The notes under the pieces are model-generated. The model searched no databases. It was not told the origin of the DNA and saw nothing but the letters and a program-made list of their open reading frames with translations. Both the position numbers and the translations under genes were made by a program. DNA of 6,710 nucleotides, taken from an uncultured Rickettsiales bacterium. Its GTDB lineage: Bacteria > Pseudomonadota > Alphaproteobacteria > Rickettsiales > UBA1997. This document shows, one piece after another, positions 1-5,911 of the stretch; position 1 is the first letter of the stretch, and every line of letters begins with the position of its first letter. The stretch is taken from contig CAKVBE010000053.1 in assembly GCA_934725005.1 (NCBI GenBank), positions 1-6,710 of the forward strand, read 5' to 3'.

Positions 1-29
1 ATACAATTAAACCAAACTCGATACAATTA
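1..29. repeat. Short direct repeat, 20-bp period, at left edge
   Basis: The 9-mer ATACAATTA occurs at 1-9 and again at 21-29, a spacing of exactly 20 bp. A shorter ACAATT follows at 29-34. Only two copies are visible, and the left one sits on the first base of the window, so this could be the end of a longer tandem array or chance in AT-rich DNA. No function can be assigned. Confidence 0.25.
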
Positions 30-60
30 CAATTCTCCTTTATGGAAACTGGGTAATTTT

Positions 61-200
61 AACCGGACAGTAGTGCCACTCCTTGAGGGGAAATGTCAAC
101 ATAGTTGACAAAGGGGAGCTTAAACTTGATAATGAATTTCTACCATTTTCAAGCACCCTATCGCCCTTTCAGGGCACTTTTCCTCAAAGAGGGAAAGGAT
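61..200. repeat. Paired-hairpin palindromic intergenic element (REP/MITE-like)
   Basis: This block is about 44% G+C by hand count, against under 30% around it, and it is full of inverted repeats. Unit A (79-121) has a 7-bp perfect stem, TGTCAAC at 94-100 with GTTGACA at 104-110 and a 3-nt loop. Its outer arms CTCC (79-82) and GGAG (115-118) are also complementary. Unit B (151-197) has GCCCT (163-167) pairing with AGGGC (171-175), and a 9-bp stem with one wobble, 177-185 with 189-197. Read on the minus strand, unit B shows the same order as unit A: TTGAGG, an A-rich stretch, a hairpin, AGGG, then GCTT. The two units therefore face each other across about 30 bp of AT-rich centre (GCTT at 118-121, AAGC at 151-154). 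There is no transposase. It is best read as a non-autonomous or REP-like intergenic repeat. A structured RNA is an alternative. Confidence 0.5.
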
Positions 201-307
201 TTAGTAATAGTTTTTCTTAAATATTTGTGATAAAAGTAAAAAATAATTGAAATTATATAATATATATAATACAAATCATTTTCTAATTAAAAAAATTTTT
301 TAAACTT
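201..307. other. AT-rich intergenic stretch downstream of radA
   Basis: This is very AT-rich DNA with no open frame of note and no GC-containing hairpin. Just past the radA stop codon is a near-palindrome of seven A followed by six T, flanked by TTA and AA (287-303). It could form an AT-only hairpin, but it is a poor match to a classic intrinsic terminator. TATA-like strings at 253-270 look like -10 boxes, but no plus-strand gene follows them. Confidence 0.3.
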
Positions 308-1693
308 TTATCCATTCAAAATCCTTGCCAAATCTCTAATGTGTTTTATTGGTATAATTTCAATTTTGTATTTATCTTTTCTAAATGTTTTAATTTTTTC
401 TACACCACTTGGAACGATTGCTTTAACAAAACCCAATTTTTCTGCTTCTTTTAGTCTGTATTCAATTTGTGATACCATCCTAATTTCACCAGAAAGTCCT
501 ATTTCTCCCATAAATACCCAATTTCTCGGTATAGCTTTGTCTTTAAAGGCTGAAATTAGTGCAACTGCAACGGCTAAGTCGCTTGCTGGTTCGCTTATTT
601 TTAAACCACCAACTACATTTAGATATACTTCTTTGTCGTACAAATTTGTTCCGAATCTACTACTTAAAACGGCAATTATCATTGCAAGTCTATTCTGATC
701 CCAACCAACTACTGCTCTTCTTGGACTTGGCATGTATGATGGAGCAATTAATGCTTGAACCTCTGCTAATATTGGACGTGTTCCTTCTATGCCTGACAAA
801 ACGGCTGAACCACTAACTAAATCTTCTCTTGATGATAAAAATAATTGTGATGGGTTGGAAATCTCCATTAAACCAACATCGTGCATTTCGAAAATACCAA
901 TTTCATTTGCGGCACCAAAACGATTTTTTATACTTCTTAAAATTCTAAATTGATAATCTTTATCACCTTCAAAATATAATACCGTATCAACCATATGTTC
1001 TAAAACTTTTGGTCCTGCAATTTGACCATCTTTATTGACATGACTAACTATTATTAATGTTATATTTCTTGTTTTTGCAATATTTATCAATTCATTTCCA
1101 CACGCCCTTACCTGTGATACTGTGCCTGAAGCCGATGATATTTCTGGGTCAAAAATTGTCTGTATCGAATCTATAACAACTACTTGTGGCTGTTCTTTAA
1201 TTAATGCTTTAACTATATCTGTAAGTAATGTCGCACTTGCTATTTTTAATGATGATTTTTCTAATTGTAATCTTTGTGCTCTTATTCTTACTTGGTTAGT
1301 CGATTCTTCACCAGATATATATAAACAATTTAATCCTTTATTTGATAGTGTACACATTGTTTGTAATAATAATGTAGATTTTCCTATGCCGGGATCACCA
1401 CCAATCAAAACAGCTGAACCTTTAACAAGACCGCCACCTAAAACCCTATCTAATTCACCAATGCCTACTATATCTCTTTGTGATTCTTCTATTTTTTTGT
1501 CTAAATTTTCAAAATGTATTTCATTTGCTGTTTCTAATACTTTTTGTATATCTGAGTTTTGCGAAATTAGTCCACCTTCTTCTTTTTCTTCTGTGATAGT
1601 ATTCCATTCACCACAATCTGAACATTTTCCAGACCATTTTTTGTGTACTGCACCGCAATTTTGACAAATAAATAAAGACTTAGAAGTAGCCAT
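308..1693 (-). CDS. radA: DNA repair protein RadA (Sms)
   Basis: RadA is a RecA-like ATPase and ring helicase that promotes branch migration and processing of recombination intermediates in the cytoplasm. At 461 aa the protein is full length (E. coli RadA is about 460). The N-terminal zinc finger is intact, with C10-x2-C13 and C24-x2-C27. The Walker A motif GDPGIGKST lies at residues 99-107 and the Walker B strand VVVIDS at 171-176. The RadA-specific KNRFG motif is at 256-260. The C-terminal third (about 290-461) is the Lon-protease-like domain, which in RadA acts as a scaffold and not as a peptidase. The start is ATG, directly before the zinc-finger domain, so no residues appear to be missing. 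No Shine-Dalgarno sequence is visible. The ankyrin gene lies 68 bp upstream on the same strand, and a 12-bp inverted repeat touches the start codon, so expression may be partly independent of that gene. Confidence 0.97.
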   Translation of the reverse strand: MATSKSLFICQNCGAVHKKWSGKCSDCGEWNTITEEKEEGGLISQNSDIQKVLETANEIHFENLDKKIEESQRDIVGIGELDRVLGGGLVKGSAVLIGGDPGIGKSTLLLQTMCTLSNKGLNCLYISGEESTNQVRIRAQRLQLEKSSLKIASATLLTDIVKALIKEQPQVVVIDSIQTIFDPEISSASGTVSQVRACGNELINIAKTRNITLIIVSHVNKDGQIAGPKVLEHMVDTVLYFEGDKDYQFRILRSIKNRFGAANEIGIFEMHDVGLMEISNPSQLFLSSREDLVSGSAVLSGIEGTRPILAEVQALIAPSYMPSPRRAVVGWDQNRLAMIIAVLSSRFGTNLYDKEVYLNVVGGLKISEPASDLAVAVALISAFKDKAIPRNWVFMGEIGLSGEIRMVSQIEYRLKEAEKLGFVKAIVPSGVEKIKTFRKDKYKIEIIPIKHIRDLARILNG

Positions 1694-1740
1694 AAAAATA
1701 GTGATAATTTAGATTGTAACTAATAATACACTATTTTTAT
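1692..1740 (-). promoter_or_regulatory. Perfect 12-bp inverted repeat over the radA start; possible operator
   Basis: On the plus strand ATAAAAATAGTG (1692-1703) is exactly complementary to CACTATTTTTAT (1729-1740), with 25 bp between the arms. One arm includes two bases of the radA ATG. On the minus strand a possible sigma-70 promoter overlaps it: TTGAAC at 1749-1744 and TATTAT at 1728-1723, with a short 15-bp spacer. The distal arm would then lie between -35 and -10, and the proximal arm at the start codon. In a transcript from the upstream ankyrin gene the arms could pair and hide the start codon. Operator and RNA-hairpin roles are both inference. The repeat itself is seen directly. Confidence 0.4.
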
Positions 1741-1761
1741 AAAGTTCAATATGTTGATTGT

Positions 1762-3138
1762 TTACAAACTTTCTTCGGAAATTATTTCCAATATTAATTC
1801 TTTAATAACTATTCTATTATATTTTATAGCTATATCTAAAACAGTTTCACCTTTATAATTTTTCAATAAAAGATTTTGATTAAATTTTAATAAATACAAT
1901 GTTATATCACTTCTACCCTCAATTATTGATAACATTAATGGTGTATATCCGTCTATGTTAAACATTTCTAAATTTGCATTATTTTTAACAAGCAACTTAA
2001 CCATTTCTAAATTATTTCTTAAAATTGCATTATGTAATGCCGCATTGCCAAGCAAATTTTGAACATTTGGATTTGCACCATTAAATACCAAGTATTTTGT
2101 TATATTCATATCATTAAGTGATGATGCATAGTTTAACATTGTTTGTCCATTATTTAGAATATAATTTGGATTTTTTGTTAAATTAACGATTCCTCTAACT
2201 GTATCTAAATCACCCTTATTAATTGCTTGTCTTGCTGTATTTTGGAAATCCCTTACTGTCAATATATGCGGTATATGCCTATTGTCAATACTTCTAACAT
2301 CTGATAGTAATTCTTCCGGTATATCTTCTGTGTCAAAATTACTCAATTTTTTCTCCTGTGGAACTAGTAAAGTTACTTCGTCCTTTTTGTTTGAATCTAT
2401 TACTAAATCTATTTTATAATCTTCTATCATTTTTTGAAATTTATCTGCGTATATGAGTTCTTCTGTAACACCAGTATCAGTTAAATCAAACTTATCGTTA
2501 TATTTTTCTTCCGTTTTATTTATATTTTTTTTGTTTTCTATTCTTGCTGTACTGCCCTTGTTATCATTATTTTTTGTTGTATCTTTATTCGTTTTAGTCA
2601 ATTCTTTCTCGATTTCTTTTTCTATACTCTTATTTATCTCATCAATTTGTTCCTGCTGTTTTTTTTCTTGTTTCTTTATTTCTTCTTGTATCAAATTTAC
2701 ATAACCTTTTTGGAATGCTTTGGCCTCCTCTGATTGCTCATTTTTTATTGGTTTTGTAGCCAATTCCATCACATCTTTATTTAATTGTTCTTTATTCCTT
2801 TCTGCATTTTTCCTTAGCTTATCTTGATTCCTCTTTTCGATTATAATTGCAAATTCATCATCAATACTTTCTATTTTTGTTTTTTGTATTCCATTGGTGT
2901 TTTTTGTTAACTTTTCTTTAAAATCATTCAGTATTTTTTCTCTTAATTCTGATTGAGTGTTTTCAACTTTTTTTTCTACTTCATTTTTCTCTTCTGATTT
3001 TTCATTTTCATATTCTTTTGTTTTTTCTTCTTTTATTTTCAATTCTTTTACACTATCGCTTACTACGTCTGTTGTTGTAGCATACGAAAAAATCGCTATT
3101 AGCATTATTAATAAAAATGCACTAAAAAACTTTTTCAT
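1762..3138 (-). CDS. Exported ankyrin-repeat protein with Lys/Glu-rich coiled-coil region
   Basis: This 458-aa protein has no named family that I recognise beyond its repeats. Residues 1-20 form a Sec-type signal peptide: MKK, a hydrophobic core FFSAFLLIMLIAIF, then a likely SYA cleavage site before T21. Residues about 28-215 are very rich in Lys, Glu, Asn and Gln and should be coiled coil or disordered. Residues about 215-297 form a less biased linker. The C-terminal part is made of ankyrin repeats with an exact 33-residue period: repeats begin with Gly at 331, 364, 397 and 430, and a degenerate first unit covers about 298-330. Typical ankyrin phrases are visible, such as GNAALHNAI, VKLLVKNNANLE and GYTPLMLSI. 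Ankyrin repeats bind proteins, and export points to a periplasmic, surface or secreted role. AGG lies close to the ATG as a weak ribosome site. The gene is divergent from murJ and upstream of radA on the same strand. Confidence 0.85.
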   Translation of the reverse strand: MKKFFSAFLLIMLIAIFSYATTTDVVSDSVKELKIKEEKTKEYENEKSEEKNEVEKKVENTQSELREKILNDFKEKLTKNTNGIQKTKIESIDDEFAIIIEKRNQDKLRKNAERNKEQLNKDVMELATKPIKNEQSEEAKAFQKGYVNLIQEEIKKQEKKQQEQIDEINKSIEKEIEKELTKTNKDTTKNNDNKGSTARIENKKNINKTEEKYNDKFDLTDTGVTEELIYADKFQKMIEDYKIDLVIDSNKKDEVTLLVPQEKKLSNFDTEDIPEELLSDVRSIDNRHIPHILTVRDFQNTARQAINKGDLDTVRGIVNLTKNPNYILNNGQTMLNYASSLNDMNITKYLVFNGANPNVQNLLGNAALHNAILRNNLEMVKLLVKNNANLEMFNIDGYTPLMLSIIEGRSDITLYLLKFNQNLLLKNYKGETVLDIAIKYNRIVIKELILEIISEESL

Positions 3139-3184
3139 AATCCTATATTAATGTTTGATTTTCTCGCATGTTATTTTAATTTAA
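3139..3184. promoter_or_regulatory. Divergent promoter gap between the ankyrin gene and murJ
   Basis: These 46 bp must supply 5' signals for both divergent genes unless a promoter lies inside a coding region. On the minus strand TAATAT (3150-3145) resembles a -10 box very near the ankyrin-gene ATG. On the plus strand TTGATT (3155-3160) and TAATTT (3177-3182), 16 bp apart, are a possible promoter for murJ. Its start point, near 3189, would favour the murJ ATG at 3212. In DNA this AT-rich such matches are weak evidence. Confidence 0.35.
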
Positions 3185-4741
3185 ATGCGGGTAAAATCAA
3201 GTTTAAAATATATGAATTTTTTAAAAAATGCAATTGTTGTTAGTCTATGTACGTTAGTTTCAAGAATATCCGGATTTGTTAGAGATATATTTTTTGCAAA
3301 ATATCTCGGTACAGGATTTTTCTCAGACGTGTTTTTAACAGCTTTCAAACTACCAAATTTTTTTAGAAGTATTTTTGCAGAAGGTGCATTTAACTCTGCT
3401 TTTGTACCGGTATTTTCTAGCAGTATTGTTGAAGACAATAAGAGTAAAGCGGATCATTTTTTAAGAAATTTATTCTCTATTTTATTTTATTCATTATTGA
3501 TTTTTACAATATTTATTGAGTTATTTATGCCATTTGTCATAAAAATAATAGCGTTTGGTTTTTCTGATGATTTACCAAAATATCAATTATCAGTAATGTT
3601 GTCAAGAATAACATTTCCATATCTGATTTTTATATCTATAGTCAGTTTTTTTTCAGGTATATTAAATTCAATTGGGAAATTTACGGTAACATCTTTGTGT
3701 CCTGTAATACTAAATATTTCTTTTGTTATTTTTGCAATTTCATCGAGTTTTTTGAATATAAATATAGCTTTTATGCTGTCCATGGCAATTTTTGTTGCTG
3801 GGGTTTTACAATTCTTATTTTTATTATTTTTTACAGTAAAAAATGGCTATATTGTATATCCTGTAATTCCAAAGATTGATAATAGACTAAAAGAATTTTT
3901 TAAAATATTTTCTTCAAGTTTAGTTGGTTCTGGAATTATCCAGATAAATTCAATGATTGATGCTATTATGGCAACAACAATTGTTGGTGCTGTTTCGTAT
4001 ATATATTATGCCGATAGATTGGTTCAATTACCACTTTCGTTAATTGGAACTGCCTTAAGTATTAGTATATTGCCGGCATTATCTAAAGTCATACAGTTAA
4101 AAGATAACAATGAAACAGACAATATAGAGAATTTTTCACTATTTATCGCCTTGTTTATTGGATTACCAGCTTGTATAGGATTATTTACACTTTCAGACTC
4201 GATCATATCAGTTGTTTATCAGCGTGGAAAATTCAATATTAATGATGCGATTGCTGTATCAAAAGTATTAAAGGTTTATTCTATAGCTCTGCCATTAATG
4301 ATATTAACAAAAATATTTCAAACGATATTTTATGCTAATAAAGATACAAAAACACCGATGATAATATCGTTTTGTTCATTATGTTGTAATGTGGTATTCA
4401 ATCTTATTTTTGTTAAAATCTTTGGCTATATAGGAATAACACTTTCATCTGTTGTGTCGTATCTTTTTAGTGTGTCATTACTTTTATATTCTTCAAAAAA
4501 ATTTGTTCATTTTAATGATTTTTTGAAAATAAATTCATTAAAAATTGTTTATAGCTCAATCATAATGTTTTTAGTTTTAACATTTTTCAATAAATTTTTA
4601 TTAAATGACATTTTTTCAAAAGGATTGTTGTTGAAAATTCTATTACTTGGTTCAGCAATTGGTTTTTCTAGTTTAGTATATTTAGTAATTTGTTTTGTAA
4701 CTAGAGCCATAGATCTAAAGTTAATCAAAAAGTTATTTTAA
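3185..4741 (+). CDS. murJ: Lipid II flippase MurJ (MviN)
   Basis: MurJ is an inner-membrane MOP-superfamily transporter that flips lipid-linked peptidoglycan precursor (lipid II) to the periplasmic face for cell-wall synthesis. The 518-aa product is almost wholly hydrophobic, as expected for about 14 membrane helices. It shows the family signatures: SRISGFVRD (residues 26-34, with the conserved Arg27 and Arg33), SDVFLTAFKLPNFFRSIFAEGAF (47-69, with Asp48 and Arg61), and YADRLVQLPLSLIGTALSISILPALSK (275-301, with Arg278). These arginines correspond to residues known to be essential in E. coli MurJ. Other MurJ proteins usually begin close to the MNFLKN at residue 10 (ATG at 3212), so the nine extra N-terminal residues may not be translated. 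Neither ATG has a clear Shine-Dalgarno sequence. It is the only plus-strand gene here, divergent from the ankyrin gene and convergent with the operon to its right. Its presence implies that the organism makes peptidoglycan. Confidence 0.95.
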   Translation: MRVKSSLKYMNFLKNAIVVSLCTLVSRISGFVRDIFFAKYLGTGFFSDVFLTAFKLPNFFRSIFAEGAFNSAFVPVFSSSIVEDNKSKADHFLRNLFSILFYSLLIFTIFIELFMPFVIKIIAFGFSDDLPKYQLSVMLSRITFPYLIFISIVSFFSGILNSIGKFTVTSLCPVILNISFVIFAISSSFLNINIAFMLSMAIFVAGVLQFLFLLFFTVKNGYIVYPVIPKIDNRLKEFFKIFSSSLVGSGIIQINSMIDAIMATTIVGAVSYIYYADRLVQLPLSLIGTALSISILPALSKVIQLKDNNETDNIENFSLFIALFIGLPACIGLFTLSDSIISVVYQRGKFNINDAIAVSKVLKVYSIALPLMILTKIFQTIFYANKDTKTPMIISFCSLCCNVVFNLIFVKIFGYIGITLSSVVSYLFSVSLLLYSSKKFVHFNDFLKINSLKIVYSSIIMFLVLTFFNKFLLNDIFSKGLLLKILLLGSAIGFSSLVYLVICFVTRAIDLKLIKKLF

Positions 4742-4761
4742 CTATTGAATTACTAGTGTTT

Positions 4762-4804
4762 AGAGTGTCAAAATTTTTTTAATAAAATCAAAATTCACAC
4801 TTTT
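4762..4804 (+). terminator. Possible weak hairpin terminator after murJ
   Basis: AGAGTGT (4762-4768) can pair with ACACTTT (4797-4803), giving seven pairs with one G-U. The loop is A/T-rich and could add further T/A pairs. The right arm runs into a short T run ending at 4804. It lies 20 bp past the murJ stop, in the 127-bp gap between convergent genes. The stem is imperfect and poor in G+C, so this is tentative. A second small stem (TTA-A-GCA at 4804-4810 with TGCTAA at 4816-4821) is also present. Nothing else was seen in this gap. Confidence 0.25.
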
Positions 4805-4868
4805 AAGCACACGGTTGCTAATAAAAAGTCGAATTTATATCTGTTTGTAAATCTATTTTATATTTGAA

Positions 4869-5117
4869 TTATTTTTTTTCATTTATGATTAGTTTCTTAA
4901 TTGAATTTGTAAAACCAGAAATGATTTCTATATTACTTTTTGGAATCTTCAATTTTTCACTAAATAATTTTATGATTGCTTTGTTTGCTTTTCCTTCTTC
5001 TGGTACTTCGGTAACCTTAACTTTTATTAAATCATTTTCAAAATAAATCTTATTCTCTTTTGATTTTGCAATTACTTTTATTTCAAAAATTTTGTTTATT
5101 GGTATAAAATCTATCAT
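4869..5117 (-). CDS. DUF167 / YggU-family small protein
   Basis: This 82-aa protein belongs to the DUF167 (YggU/UPF0235) family of small, conserved cytoplasmic proteins of unknown function, which are usually about 80-100 aa. The core runs through FEIKVIAKSKENKI (11-24), IKVKVTEVPEEGKANKAIIK (31-50) and FSEKLKIPKSNIEIISG (52-68). The hallmark PxxGxAN is P39-E-E-G42-K-A44-N45. The basic loop that usually follows (SRxK) is altered to TNSIKK. I chose the ATG at 5117 because its first bases overlap the TGA of the upstream gene as ATGA, a common sign of translational coupling. The frame stays open to a TTG at 5162, but that would add 15 residues with no counterpart in the family. It is the last gene of the ychF operon and ends convergent with murJ. 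Confidence 0.85.
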   Translation of the reverse strand: MIDFIPINKIFEIKVIAKSKENKIYFENDLIKVKVTEVPEEGKANKAIIKLFSEKLKIPKSNIEIISGFTNSIKKLIINEKK

Positions 5118-5896
5118 TGTAATGTTATTGTTTTTGGAATCCTTTTTGTTTTTTGAACACAAATAACCTTTGCTGTGACTTTATTTTCATAATTGTCTAT
5201 AACATTCAAATTTATATTACCTGAATTGATTTTGTAGTCAACTTTATATTTATCCAAAAATGATTTTATATAATTTTTTTCCATAGCAATTATATTGTTT
5301 GTAAATACTCCAAACACATTGCTTTTTGTTTTTGCAAGTACTATTCCGTACAAACTCATATTACTATCAAATAACGGACTTCCTTGTTTTTGATTATACA
5401 CATCAATTGATTTACCGTACAAATATCGATCCAACTTTTTAAAAGTTGTCCTTGATAAATCAATTTTAAACGGTTCATTCAAACTTTTAACAGTATAAAG
5501 CTTATTTAGATCGTTGTTATTAGATATTAAAGCATAATTTTTAATATCTATATTCATTTTTGTGTTTATTTCTAATATTGATAATCCATATTCAGCGTTT
5601 TTTATTGTATTTATAACATGATAACAATTGTCATTATATAAAATGTATAGATTATATTGTGAATCATCATCCTTTTTACATGTATTTTCTGTCAAATCAT
5701 AGGTTGTTAATAGCTGTTTTTTATTAATAAAAATTGCATATCCAATAAATTCACTCTCATTTAGAGTTTTTGTAATATTATCGGTCTTGAACCTAATATT
5801 TACAAATTTTATTACGTTATAGCAAAAAATAGCTAATACGATTATAAAAATTACAGACATATACTCATGTATATTCAAATTTATTCTTTTTGTCAT
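5114..5896 (-). CDS. Membrane-anchored trypsin/HtrA-like protein lacking the catalytic triad (probable pseudoprotease)
   Basis: This 260-aa protein has an N-terminal membrane helix (about residues 13-33), with the rest probably periplasmic. Three stretches resemble trypsin-fold (HtrA-like) landmarks. GYAIFINKKQLLTTYDL (52-68) resembles GSGFVI...ILTNAHV, with Asp67 where the catalytic His should be. EYGLSILEI (102-110) resembles TDLALLKI, with Gly104 in place of the Asp. NQKQGSPLF (168-176) resembles the GNSGGPL serine loop, with Gln171 in place of the Ser. It is followed by LYGIVLAKT and FGVFTNNI, which match the strands after the serine loop (VIGINTA, IGFAIPSN). All three catalytic residues therefore seem lost while the fold appears kept. 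No PDZ domain follows, as only about 45 residues remain. Cys73 and Cys91 could form a disulfide. The gene starts 15 bp after ychF with a weak ribosome site and overlaps DUF167 by 4 bp. The fold is inferred by eye. Confidence 0.6.
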   Translation of the reverse strand: MTKRINLNIHEYMSVIFIIVLAIFCYNVIKFVNIRFKTDNITKTLNESEFIGYAIFINKKQLLTTYDLTENTCKKDDDSQYNLYILYNDNCYHVINTIKNAEYGLSILEINTKMNIDIKNYALISNNNDLNKLYTVKSLNEPFKIDLSRTTFKKLDRYLYGKSIDVYNQKQGSPLFDSNMSLYGIVLAKTKSNVFGVFTNNIIAMEKNYIKSFLDKYKVDYKINSGNINLNVIDNYENKVTAKVICVQKTKRIPKTITLQ

Positions 5897-5911
5897 AATT
5901 ACTTTGAATAT

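Noticed and set aside
1..108. Plus-strand frame open from base 1 to a TGA at 106-108 (35 codons), which could be the 3' end of a gene.
   Set aside because: The translation (IQLNQTRYNYNSPLW...) matches no family I recognise, it runs into the hairpin repeat, and it is short enough to be chance. It cannot be excluded without the sequence to the left.
177..215. Nine-pair hairpin at 177-197 followed by TTTTT at 211-215, considered as an intrinsic terminator.
   Set aside because: The T run begins 13 bases after the stem, too far for a classic terminator, and the hairpin is better explained as part of the paired-hairpin repeat.
247..270. TTGAAA and TATAAT strings resembling a plus-strand sigma-70 promoter.
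   Set aside because: The spacer is only 12 bp and no plus-strand gene follows. The match is expected by chance in such AT-rich DNA.
339..1664. Plus-strand open frames opposite radA (339-698, 559-816, 1122-1664).
   Set aside because: They lie wholly within the strongly supported radA gene on the other strand and have no recognisable protein features.
2453..3151. Plus-strand frames rich in Ser/Phe opposite the ankyrin gene (2453-2704, 2957-3151).
   Set aside because: Ser/Phe/Leu-rich runs are the antisense image of Lys/Glu codons in the ankyrin-gene coiled-coil region.
5118..5162. Upstream TTG start for the DUF167 protein.
   Set aside because: The extra 15 residues are Lys/Asn-rich with no family counterpart, and the ATG at 5117 forms an ATGA overlap with the previous stop codon.
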